Shown: positions 1 to 6,929 of the stretch, in pieces | Numbering within the stretch: the first letter of the stretch is position 1 | How the letters are laid out: each line of letters opens with the position of its first letter | Source: Frateuria_A sp035944355 | GTDB lineage: Bacteria; Pseudomonadota; Gammaproteobacteria; Xanthomonadales; Rhodanobacteraceae | Reading direction: 5' to 3' | Length of the DNA: 64,000 nucleotides | NCBI RefSeq assembly: GCF_035944355.1 | Contig: NZ_DASZBH010000016.1 | Location: 372,001 to 436,000 of the forward strand | Translations under genes and position numbers: made by a program | Notes under the pieces: model-generated | Told to the model about the DNA's origin: nothing | Database searches by the model: none | What the model saw: the letters and a program-made list of their open reading frames with translations, nothing else

Positions 1-412
1 CCATGCCCAAGGTGTGCACCACCAGCTCGCCGCCGTTGTACGAGCGCGGGTCGGAAAGGAAAACCGTGATCGCCACGTCGCTGCGGACGGCGCTGCCCAT
101 GCCTCCCATGACCGGGGCGTCGACATGGGGGCCGTACTGCATGCCCACGTCGTACCGGTTGAACAGCACCTGCGACATCGCCGCCGGCAACAGTGCCGTC
201 TGCAGCATGCCGTTGCGCAGGAAGGCATTGCGCACGATGTCCTGCATCGCGGGCAACCGGTTGCTGTCGAGGTTGACCTGCAGGTTCTTCTTCACCTCGC
301 GTGCCGACCAGCCGGCCGTCGTGGCGCCATCGACGAACGCGGCGCCCTTGAGCTCGGCCTGCAGCACCTGCAGCTCATCGGCGGCCAGGACGTTCGGAAT
401 ACACAGAATCAA
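1..412 (-). CDS. PKHD-type Fe(II)/2-oxoglutarate dioxygenase, PiuC/YbiX family (partial)
   Basis: The 3' end runs off the left edge of the window; about 137 N-terminal codons are present. The protein opens MILCIPNVLAADELQVLQAE, the usual start of the PiuC/YbiX hydroxylase family, and contains the Fe(II)-binding H-x-D pair in QYGPHVDAPVMGG followed by SDVAITVFLSDP and NGGELVVH. In Pseudomonas the family is linked to iron uptake through TonB receptors; that role is inferred here. I chose the TTG start at 412-410 because an AGGGG Shine-Dalgarno lies about 8 nt upstream and the length then fits the family. An upstream ATG in another frame (560) has no family similarity. The distal iron ligand and C-terminus are outside the window. 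Confidence 0.85.
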   Translation of the reverse strand, partial: MILCIPNVLAADELQVLQAELKGAAFVDGATTAGWSAREVKKNLQVNLDSNRLPAMQDIVRNAFLRNGMLQTALLPAAMSQVLFNRYDVGMQYGPHVDAPVMGGMGSAVRSDVAITVFLSDPRSYNGGELVVHTLGM

Positions 413-690
413 GGCGATGTCCCCTGGAGGTCGGAAGGTCGTGCGGCAGAAAAGAGCCGTGCATTCCGCTGAGTATAGTGAGCGGCATGGGCCCATACGC
501 ATGATTGGCATTGCCGCGGCGACCGGGCGCCGCCGTCCGTACCGCCGGGCGGCGATCCACTGCAGCTGTCGCGAGCCTGCTCGACAGACGCGGCCCGTCA
601 GTTCACGGTCGATAGATCGCCGGTATGAACAATGGGCGCATGACCGAACGGCGGGGCTGGCAATGCCGCCCATATTGCTGTACGATTCGG

Positions 691-696
691 TACAAT
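691..696 (+). promoter_or_regulatory. Possible -10 element of the rpoH promoter
   Basis: TACAAT lies in an AT-richer patch (TACAATAAAT) of an otherwise GC-rich 367-bp spacer between the divergent dioxygenase gene and rpoH. No good -35 hexamer sits 16-18 bp upstream; TTGCTG at 675-680 is too close. If transcription starts near 703, the CIRCE element at 725-751 would lie in the transcribed leader just after the start, its common position in groE-type promoters. Confidence 0.35.
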
Positions 697-724
697 AAAT
701 CCCGCAGCCGAACTTCTCGACTCT

Positions 725-751
725 TTAGCACTCTCAACAGTGGAGTGCTAA
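725..751 (+). promoter_or_regulatory. CIRCE operator (HrcA binding site) upstream of rpoH
   Basis: The sequence is TTAGCACTC-N9-GAGTGCTAA, a perfect 9+9 bp inverted repeat matching the CIRCE consensus at every position, with spacer TCAACAGTG (734-742). It ends 28 bp before the rpoH ATG, just ahead of the GGAGG at 769-773. CIRCE is the operator of the repressor HrcA, which usually controls groESL and dnaK. Here the only downstream gene is rpoH, so HrcA probably represses the heat-shock sigma factor. In RNA the repeat would form a hairpin close to the ribosome-binding site. Confidence 0.93.
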
Positions 752-779
752 GCTGCGATTTACTTACCGGAGGTTCCAA

Positions 780-1631
780 ATGTCCCAAGCCTTGGTGACC
801 GCCAACCTGCCGATCCCCAGCGTCGTTGGCAGTCTGGATGCCTACATCTCTGCGGTGCACCGCATTCCGGTGCTCAGCCACGACGAGGAGCAGGCGCTGG
901 CGCGCCGCTTCAACGAGGAAAACGACCTCGACTCGGCCAAGAAGCTGGTGATGTCGCATCTGCGATTCGTGGTGCACGTGGCCCGTGGTTATTCGGGCTA
1001 CGGCCTGCAACTGGGCGACCTCATCCAGGAAGGCAACATCGGCCTGATGAAGGCGGTCAAGCGCTTCGATCCCGACCAGGGCGTTCGCCTGGTCAGTTTC
1101 GCGGTGCACTGGATCCGCGCCGAGATGCACGAATTCATCCTGCGCAACTGGCGCATCGTGAAGGTCGCCACCACCAAGGCGCAGCGCAAGCTGTTCTTCA
1201 ACCTCCGCAAAAGCAAGAAGCGCCTGGGCTGGATGAACGCCGAGGAAGTGCGCGTGGTGGCCAAGGACCTCGGCGTGCCGGAGGCGACCGTGCGCGAGAT
1301 GGAATCGCGCCTGTCCGGCCGCGACATCGGTTTCGAGGCGCCCGCCGACGCCGATGACGACGCCAAGCCCGCACCCGAGGCGTTCCTGGTCGACGATGGC
1401 GCCGATCCGTACGAAAACGTGGCCGATGCCGACCAGGCCGACAACCAGATGGACACGCTCTCCACGGCGCTGGCCAGGCTCGACGAACGCTCGCGCGACA
1501 TCATCCAGCGACGTTGGCTCAACGAGAACAAGGCCACGCTGCAGGACCTGGCTGACGAGTACGGCGTGTCGGCCGAGCGCATCCGCCAGGTCGAGGCCAA
1601 CGCGATGAAGAAGATGCGCGCCCTGTTCTAG
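780..1631 (+). CDS. rpoH: RNA polymerase heat-shock sigma factor RpoH (sigma-32)
   Basis: A 283-residue sigma-70-family protein of the expected length for sigma-32. Region 2 is clear (SHLRFVVHVARGYSGYGL, DLIQEGNIGLMKAVKRFDP, VSFAVHWIRAEMHEFILRNW). It is followed by the RpoH box QRKLFFNLRKSKKRL, which separates RpoH from RpoD/RpoS, and a C-terminal region 4 helix-turn-helix (TLQDLADEYGVSAERIRQVE). RpoH directs core polymerase to chaperone and protease promoters in heat shock. The start is set by GGAGG 6 nt upstream (769-773). It is a single-gene unit between a CIRCE operator (725-751) and a strong terminator (1664-1693). An acidic stretch before region 4 (about residues 190-220) is lineage-variable. 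Confidence 0.98.
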   Translation: MSQALVTANLPIPSVVGSLDAYISAVHRIPVLSHDEEQALARRFNEENDLDSAKKLVMSHLRFVVHVARGYSGYGLQLGDLIQEGNIGLMKAVKRFDPDQGVRLVSFAVHWIRAEMHEFILRNWRIVKVATTKAQRKLFFNLRKSKKRLGWMNAEEVRVVAKDLGVPEATVREMESRLSGRDIGFEAPADADDDAKPAPEAFLVDDGADPYENVADADQADNQMDTLSTALARLDERSRDIIQRRWLNENKATLQDLADEYGVSAERIRQVEANAMKKMRALF

Positions 1632-1663
1632 GGTCTAGGGAACGCGCTTCATGTAACGACAGC

Positions 1664-1693
1664 GGCGGCCCCCTCGTGGGGCCGCCTTCTTTT
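1664..1693 (+). terminator. Rho-independent terminator of rpoH
   Basis: GGCGGCCCC (1664-1672) pairs perfectly with GGGGCCGCC (1678-1686) around the 5-nt loop CTCGT and is followed directly by TTCTTTT. It starts 33 bp after the rpoH stop. No T-tract exists on the other strand, so it should not end transcription of the converging transaldolase gene. Confidence 0.9.
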
Positions 1694-1703
1694 GTTGACT
1701 CTG

Positions 1704-1744
1704 CTCTCTGTCTCTCTCTCCCTATCTCTCCCTATCTCTCCCTC
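1704..1744. repeat. CT-rich low-complexity tandem repeat between rpoH and tal
   Basis: Short CTCT runs and repeated CTATCTCTCC units (TCTCTCTCTC, then CCTATCTCTC twice) fill the 3'-3' spacer between the two convergent genes. It is pyrimidine-rich on the + strand and purine-rich on the transcribed tal strand. It is probably a slippage-prone microsatellite with no coding function. Confidence 0.8.
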
Positions 1745-1766
1745 GAGGAAGAGCAGGGAGCAAAGC

Positions 1767-2720
1767 TCAGAGCCGCTCGGCCAGCAGTTTCTCCAGCTGC
1801 CGCTGGTCCGCGGCGAACTTGCGGATGCCGTCGGACAGCTTATCGCTGGCCATCGCGTCTTCGTTCATGCCCCAGCGGAAACGCGCCTCGTCCATCGCCG
1901 GCGGGCGTTCGGTACGGGTGCCGTCCGCCGCGAGGCGGCGCGGCAGGTCCTCGCTGGAGGCTTCCAGCTCCTTGAGCAGGTCGGGGCTGATGGTCAGCCG
2001 ATCGCAACCGGCCAGGGCCTGGATCTGACCCACGTTGCGAAAGCTGGCGCCCATCACCACGGTCTTGTAGCCGTGGGTCTTGTAGTACTGGTAGATCCGG
2101 CGCACCGACTGCACGCCCGGATCTTCGTCGGGCGCGTACTGCTTCACACCGGTATTGGCGACATACCAGTCCATGATGCGGCCGACGAAGGGCGAGATCA
2201 GGAACACGCCCGCCTCGGCGCTGGCGACCGCCTGCTCGAAGGCGAACAGCAGGGTCATGTTGCACTGGATGCCGCGCCGTTCGAGCTCGCGTGCGGCGCG
2301 CACGCCCTCCCACGTGGTGGCCAGCTTGATCAGCACGCGGTCGCGCTTGACGCCGGCATCCTCGTACAGGCCGATGAGCCGCTCGGCCTTGGCGATGCTG
2401 GCGTCGGTGTCGAACGACAACCGCGCGTCCACCTCGGTGGAGACCCGCCCGGGGACCAGCTCCAGAATCTTGCGCCCGACCGCCACCGCCAGATGGTCGC
2501 CGGCGTCCACCAGCTGCTGTTCGCGCGAACGGCTGCGCGCGCGCGCCCAGTCGAGCGTTTCCTCGAGCAGCGGCGCATACGCGCTCTGCGTGACGACCTT
2601 GAGCAGCAGCGAGGGATTGGTGGTGGCGTCGACCGGCTTGTAGCGGGCGATCGCCTCGATGTCGCCGGTATCGGCGACCACGGTGGTGTACTGGCGCAGT
2701 TGTTCGAGTTGGGAAGGCAC
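1767..2720 (-). CDS. tal: Transaldolase
   Basis: A 317-residue TalB-type transaldolase. The N-terminus QLEQLRQYTTVVADTGD is family-typical, followed by DATTNPSLLLK and the Schiff-base lysine motif VLIKLATTWEGV. The C-terminal part has SPFVGRIMDWY and MGASFRNVGQI. It moves dihydroxyacetone units between sedoheptulose-7-phosphate and glyceraldehyde-3-phosphate in the non-oxidative pentose phosphate pathway, in the cytoplasm. Length matches the E. coli enzyme. It converges on rpoH with only a CT-rich spacer between them. Its upstream side faces a degraded NADH dehydrogenase relic ending 26 bp before it. Confidence 0.97.
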   Translation of the reverse strand: MPSQLEQLRQYTTVVADTGDIEAIARYKPVDATTNPSLLLKVVTQSAYAPLLEETLDWARARSRSREQQLVDAGDHLAVAVGRKILELVPGRVSTEVDARLSFDTDASIAKAERLIGLYEDAGVKRDRVLIKLATTWEGVRAARELERRGIQCNMTLLFAFEQAVASAEAGVFLISPFVGRIMDWYVANTGVKQYAPDEDPGVQSVRRIYQYYKTHGYKTVVMGASFRNVGQIQALAGCDRLTISPDLLKELEASSEDLPRRLAADGTRTERPPAMDEARFRWGMNEDAMASDKLSDGIRKFAADQRQLEKLLAERL

Positions 2721-2746
2721 GTTGGGATCCGGAAGCTTGGGAAACG

Positions 2747-3107
2747 TTAGGAGGAGCGCTCCTGCGCGGGCGGAGAAGCATCGGCGTCGGTTCCGCTGAC
2801 GATGCGGGCGTGGCGCTGGCAGGTCCGATAGGCCCAGTCCAGCAGCACCACCAACCGGTTATGGAAGCCGATCAGGAAGTAGATGTGGGCGACCAGCCAT
2901 GCCCACCATGCGGGCGGGCCCGACAGCCGACCGCCCGAATTGTGCCACCGCGGCCATGCGGCCGGTGGTGGCGAGCGCGCCCTGGTCGCGGTAGTGGAAC
3001 GGAGCAGGCGTCGAATCGGCGTCGATGCGTGCGCGGACGCATCGGGCGACGTCGATGCCCATCTGCCTGGCCGCGGTCGCGACGCCCGGTACCAGCGGGC
3101 GGTCGCC
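2747..3107 (-). pseudogene. Relic of a type II NADH dehydrogenase: 5'-truncated and frameshifted
   Basis: Only about the last 120 codons of a roughly 430-residue Ndh-type flavoprotein can be read, in two frames. The upstream frame gives LVPGVATAARQMG and PAPFHYRDQGALATTGRMAA. Near 2930-2945 the reading shifts, and the other frame continues GGRLSGPPAWWAWLVAHIYF then LIGFHNRLVVLLDWAY before a TAA at 2747. These are the hallmark C-terminal membrane-anchoring segments of Ndh-2. Homology begins 2-4 bp after the priA stop codon (3109-3111), so the 5' part was probably deleted in a rearrangement joining it to priA. No start codon or ribosome-binding site serves the remnant. A single-base sequencing error could explain the shift but not the missing 300 codons. 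Confidence 0.8.
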
Positions 3108-3108
3108 T

Positions 3109-5274
3109 CTAGTAGAGGTCGATCGGGTCCACGTCCAGCGACCAGCGCACCCGGCGCGCCGAGGGCAGGTCGGCCAGCGCTCGCTGCCACGGACGGAGCA
3201 CCGCGTGCAGCGGACCGCGCACGTCCGCCTCGAGCAGCAGCTGGCCGCGATGGCGGCCGGCGCGCAGCGGCATCGGCGCAGGCATCGGGCCGGCCACGCG
3301 CAGCGCGGGATTGGCCGGCAGCGCGGCGTGCGCCTCGGCGAGGAAGGCATCCACCGCGGCGTGCTGGTGGGCTTCCACGCGCAGCAGTGCCTGGTGGCTG
3401 TAAGGCGGCAGCATGGCCTGGCGGCGCTCGGCCAGCAGGCCCCGCGCCGCGGCGGCATAGCCGTGCGCGAGCAGGCCGCGCAGCAAGGGATGGTCCGGGT
3501 GATGGGTCTGCAGCAGCACGCGGCCGGGCTTGCGTGCGCGGCCGGCGCGGCCGGCCACCTGCACGACCAGCTGCGCCAGCCGTTCGCCGGCGCGGAAATC
3601 CACGCTGAACAGGCCTTCGTCCACGCCCACGATCGCCACCAGCGTGAGGTTGGGCAGGTCGTGCCCCTTGGCCAGCATCTGCGTGCCGACCAGGATCGCC
3701 GGCTGTCCGTCGCCGAGGCCGCCCAGCAATTGCTCGAACGCATCGCGACGACGCGTGGTCTCGCGATCGATGCGCAGCACCGGTACGTCCGGGAAATGCG
3801 CGGCGAGGGCTTCTTCCAGCCTTTCGGTGCCCTGGCCCTGTGGCTTGAGGTCGGCGGCGCCGCAGGACGGGCACGCCGGGGGGACGGCGGCGTGGCGGTC
3901 GCAGTGATGGCAGACCAGCACGCGGCGCCGCGCGTGCAGCGTGAGGGGGCGCTCGCAGCGCGGGCACTCGGCGTGCCAGCCGCAGGCATGGCAGAGCAGC
4001 ACCGGCGCGTAGCCCCGGCGGTTCTTGAACACCAGCGCCTGCTCGCCGCGCCCGACCGTGTCGGCCACCGCCGCGAGCAGGGCCGGCGAGAGGCCGTGGT
4101 CTAGCCGCTGCGCGCGCATGTCGATGATCTGCACCTGCGGCGGGTGCGCCGCGGCGGGCCGGGCCCGCAGATGCGATGCCTGGTAGCGCCCGGCCAGGAC
4201 GTTGGCCAGCGTTTCCAGCGACGGCGTGGCCGAGCCCAGCAGCACCGGCACGCCCAGGGCGCGACCGCGCACCAGCGCCAGGTCGCGCGCGTGGTAGCGG
4301 AAGCCCTCCTGCTGCTTGTAGGCGCCGTCGTGCTCCTCGTCGACGACGATCAGGCCGGCCTGGGGCAGCGGCGTGAACACCGCCGAGCGGGTGCCCAGCA
4401 CCACGCGTGCCTCGCCGCTGCGCGCGCGCAGCCAGGCGCGCGCGCGCTCGCCTTCGGCGAGATTGGAGTGGATCACCTCCACCGGCACGCCCAGGCGCTC
4501 GCGCAGGCGGCGGACGGTCTGTGGCGCCAGCCCGATCTCCGGCACCAGCAGCAGGCTCTGCCGGCCCGCGGCGAGTGCCTGGGCGATCAGCGCCAGGTAG
4601 ACCTCGGTCTTGCCGCTGCCGGTGACGCCATCGAGCAGGAAGGGCTGGAAGCGGCCGAACGCGCCGGCCACGGCAGCCACCGCCGCGGCCTGCTCGGCGC
4701 CCAACACGGGTGCGGGCATGGCCGTCGCGATGTCCGCGGCGCCCGCGTGCCGTTCGATCAGCCCCGTCTCCTGCAGCCGGCGCGCGGCGGCGCGCCAGCC
4801 GGACAGGGCGAGGTCGAGCTGGCCGGCGTCCCGTGGCGCCGCGGCCAGGATGTCGAGCAGCGCCCGGCTGGCGCCGCGCCGGCTGCCGGCGTCGCGCGCG
4901 CTCTGCCCGGCGGCGGTGAGCGCATAGAGGAGCTCGGCGGCTTCCGGCAGCGGCCGCGGCTCGCGCAATGCCAGCGGCAGCGCGTTGGCATAGGCCTCGC
5001 CGGGAGCGGCCAGCCAGTAGTCGGCGGCCCAGGCCAGGGTATGCATCAGCTCGCCGTCGAGCAGCGGGCCTTCGTCCAGCGTGCGCAGCACGCTGCGCAG
5101 GCGCGTGCCTGCCACGCTGGCTTCGACCCCGGCGGCCACCACCACGCCGACCATCTTCTTGCGCCCGAACGGCACCAGCACGCGGCTACCGACGGCCACG
5201 CCGCCTGCGGGCGGCAGGTAATCGAACAGGCGGGCGAGCGGAACCGGCAGGGCGACGCGGACGACGGCGGGCAT
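3109..5274 (-). CDS. priA: Primosomal replication restart helicase PriA
   Basis: A 721-residue protein reading MPAVVRVALPVPLARLFDYL from the ATG at 5274; an in-frame upstream ATG (5352) adds 26 residues with no family similarity. The N-terminal 3'-DNA-binding domain is followed by a superfamily 2 helicase core with Walker A GVTGSGKTEVY and DEEH box IVVDEEHDGAYKQ. The cysteine zinc-binding insert is intact (CHACGWHAECPRCERP, then CHHCDRHAAVPPACPSCG). PriA reloads the replisome at stalled forks through the DnaB loading pathway. The gene's upstream region carries two inverted DnaA boxes (5397-5419), suggesting a tie to DnaA activity. Downstream it abuts the ndh relic. Confidence 0.97.
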   Translation of the reverse strand: MPAVVRVALPVPLARLFDYLPPAGGVAVGSRVLVPFGRKKMVGVVVAAGVEASVAGTRLRSVLRTLDEGPLLDGELMHTLAWAADYWLAAPGEAYANALPLALREPRPLPEAAELLYALTAAGQSARDAGSRRGASRALLDILAAAPRDAGQLDLALSGWRAAARRLQETGLIERHAGAADIATAMPAPVLGAEQAAAVAAVAGAFGRFQPFLLDGVTGSGKTEVYLALIAQALAAGRQSLLLVPEIGLAPQTVRRLRERLGVPVEVIHSNLAEGERARAWLRARSGEARVVLGTRSAVFTPLPQAGLIVVDEEHDGAYKQQEGFRYHARDLALVRGRALGVPVLLGSATPSLETLANVLAGRYQASHLRARPAAAHPPQVQIIDMRAQRLDHGLSPALLAAVADTVGRGEQALVFKNRRGYAPVLLCHACGWHAECPRCERPLTLHARRRVLVCHHCDRHAAVPPACPSCGAADLKPQGQGTERLEEALAAHFPDVPVLRIDRETTRRRDAFEQLLGGLGDGQPAILVGTQMLAKGHDLPNLTLVAIVGVDEGLFSVDFRAGERLAQLVVQVAGRAGRARKPGRVLLQTHHPDHPLLRGLLAHGYAAAARGLLAERRQAMLPPYSHQALLRVEAHQHAAVDAFLAEAHAALPANPALRVAGPMPAPMPLRAGRHRGQLLLEADVRGPLHAVLRPWQRALADLPSARRVRWSLDVDPIDLY

Positions 5275-5396
5275 GGCGACCTCGAGGGCGGGCCAGTGTA
5301 GCGGCTCGTGCACGGGGCCTCGTGGGATGGCGCGCGCCTGCTTCCCTGTCATCTAGGAATCGTGCCTAAGTGGCTCTGGCCCGGCGGAAATTTCCC

Positions 5397-5419
5397 TTAT
5401 CCACAAAGGCTGTGGATAA
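5397..5419. promoter_or_regulatory. Pair of inverted perfect DnaA boxes upstream of priA
   Basis: TTATCCACA (5397-5405) and its exact reverse complement TGTGGATAA (5411-5419) are separated by 5 bp; a weaker TGTGGACGG follows at 5423. TTATCCACA is the strongest consensus DnaA box. The pair lies about 125 bp upstream of the priA ATG in a 365-bp gene-free stretch (5275-5639) that is locally AT-richer (runs around 5490-5520). No dnaA, dnaN, rpmH or gidA neighbours are present, so it is probably not oriC. DnaA control of priA, or a DnaA titration site, is the simplest reading. I see nothing else convincing in the stretch. Confidence 0.75.
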
Positions 5420-5639
5420 GTCTGTGGACGGGCCGGGGAGAGCGGCGTCAAAGCCCTGTCATGGTGGCCTCGGGCACGCGCTGGGCAAAAAATAGCCAGC
5501 AAATTTAGGCTCCAAAAATCAGGGACTTGGATGATCGTGCGTGATGGTGTTCACGTCGCGCTCATGCTTCCCTGGACGGCCTTGACAGGCTCATGACGCT
5601 GTGCACAACCGCCGCGACAGCCATGCCGGGCCCCATTGT

Positions 5640-6836
5640 TCAGTGGCCTGCACCCATGACCGCGGCCACGGTCAGCACGACGACCAGAAGCCAGAAGTAG
5701 CACCAGCCCACGCACCAGTACTTGAGCAGGGTCATCGGCCAGCCCTGGCGGTAGACGCGCTTCTGCATCACCAGCAGGTAGGCGGGCATCCACAACACTA
5801 CGGCCGCCTCCAGGAAACCCAAGCCGTGGCCGGCCCAGGCCGCGTGCGGGCGCAGCCAGGTCGACAGCATGCCGAGCAGGGTGACCAGCAGGAGGGCGAG
5901 GAACAGGAACGCATGGCTGTGCAGGGCGACGATCAGGTGCTCCATGTAGAGCCGGCGCTTGAACAGGTAGAACAGCTTCAGCAGCAAGGCGAAGATCGGG
6001 ATCATCACGACCATGGCTTGCGGCAGCACCGAAAAGACGCCGGTGACCAGGCGATCGCGTGCGGCTTGCCTTGCCGCCGGGTCCGGATCCTTGAGGCCGC
6101 GGAAATTCGCCAGCATGCGGTGGAGATCGGTGTTCACGCGCTCGTTCATGAACTGCGGCAGCCAGTCCGATTCGAACTTCTTGCCATCCAGCTTGCTGCT
6201 GACATGGCCTGGGCCCTCTGCCTCGGTGCCAATCCCCTGCGGGGCCGGGGCGTTCGCTCCGGTCGCCGGTATCGCGTCCGGCGCGAGCGGGGGCGCTCCC
6301 AACGCGGCCAACCGCTTGTCCGCGAGAACGCGAAGCTGGCGCTCGCTCGCATCGAGTGCGGGGTGGGCCACGGCCGGAGTGGTGCCCCGGGCGATTGCCA
6401 ACCCGCGCAACTGGTCGGCCAGCTCTTTGCGGACCTCCTGCGGCGTGTCGGCGTCAGCGAACGTGTCCTTGTCCACGCGCTGCCCTATGGTCAGGTCGAT
6501 GCCGCGGCCCTCCAATTGCACGTCCACCGCGATGTGCATGGCGAAGAACGCCAGCAGGCAGAGCACGAACATCAGCCGGAACGGGGCGACATAGCGTTGC
6601 CGCCGTCCGGAGAAGTACTCCATGGTGAGGAACCCGGGCTTGGTCAGCAGCGGCGGTACCGAGTGGAAGATGCGCCCGTCCACGTGCAGGAACATGTCCA
6701 TGCCGTCTTCCAGCATGTGGTGCACGGGCTTGAGCACGCTGTGCACGGACTGGCCGCAGTGGTGGCAGAACTCGCCCTCCAGCGACGTGGCGCAATTGGC
6801 GCAATACAGTTTCCCGGCGTCGGTCAGCTCGTTCAT
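5640..6836 (-). CDS. DUF3667 family membrane protein with N-terminal zinc ribbon
   Basis: 398 residues from the ATG at 6836 (MNELTDAGKLYCANCATSL). The N-terminus has two CxxC knuckles (CANC, CHHCGQ), a zinc ribbon. Then comes HHMLEDGMDMFLHVDGRIFH, which with a segment GFLTMEYFSGRRQRYVAPFR is the signature of DUF3667. One membrane helix follows (about residues 95-115), then a long soluble region, then four C-terminal hydrophobic segments. The family has no established function. The upstream in-frame extension to 7646 is the antisense shadow of the MATE gene. It is divergent from the MATE exporter; the 93-bp spacer should hold both promoters. The soluble loop between helices is rich in Ala/Pro. 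Confidence 0.85.
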   Translation of the reverse strand: MNELTDAGKLYCANCATSLEGEFCHHCGQSVHSVLKPVHHMLEDGMDMFLHVDGRIFHSVPPLLTKPGFLTMEYFSGRRQRYVAPFRLMFVLCLLAFFAMHIAVDVQLEGRGIDLTIGQRVDKDTFADADTPQEVRKELADQLRGLAIARGTTPAVAHPALDASERQLRVLADKRLAALGAPPLAPDAIPATGANAPAPQGIGTEAEGPGHVSSKLDGKKFESDWLPQFMNERVNTDLHRMLANFRGLKDPDPAARQAARDRLVTGVFSVLPQAMVVMIPIFALLLKLFYLFKRRLYMEHLIVALHSHAFLFLALLLVTLLGMLSTWLRPHAAWAGHGLGFLEAAVVLWMPAYLLVMQKRVYRQGWPMTLLKYWCVGWCYFWLLVVVLTVAAVMGAGH

Positions 6837-6929
6837 CGGAAGCCCGCCCCTGTGAAAGCGTGCGATCTTGGCACAGCAGGCCGTGCGGGGCAGCTCTGCC
6901 GGCTCGGCTAGAATGGCGAGCCCTCCTGG

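Noticed and set aside
658..679. Sigma-54-like TGGCA...TTGCT upstream of rpoH
   Set aside because: GG and GC are 16 bp apart, not the required 10.
3..698. Long + strand ORFs at the left edge
   Set aside because: They are antisense to the PKHD dioxygenase gene, whose protein motifs and TTG start with a Shine-Dalgarno are clear on the other strand.
5397..5419. Origin of replication
   Set aside because: Only two good DnaA boxes, no AT-rich unwinding element or dnaA/dnaN/rpmH/gidA neighbours.
5308..5508. 66-codon ORF over the DnaA boxes
   Set aside because: No Shine-Dalgarno, no homology, and it overlaps the regulatory stretch antisense to priA's start.
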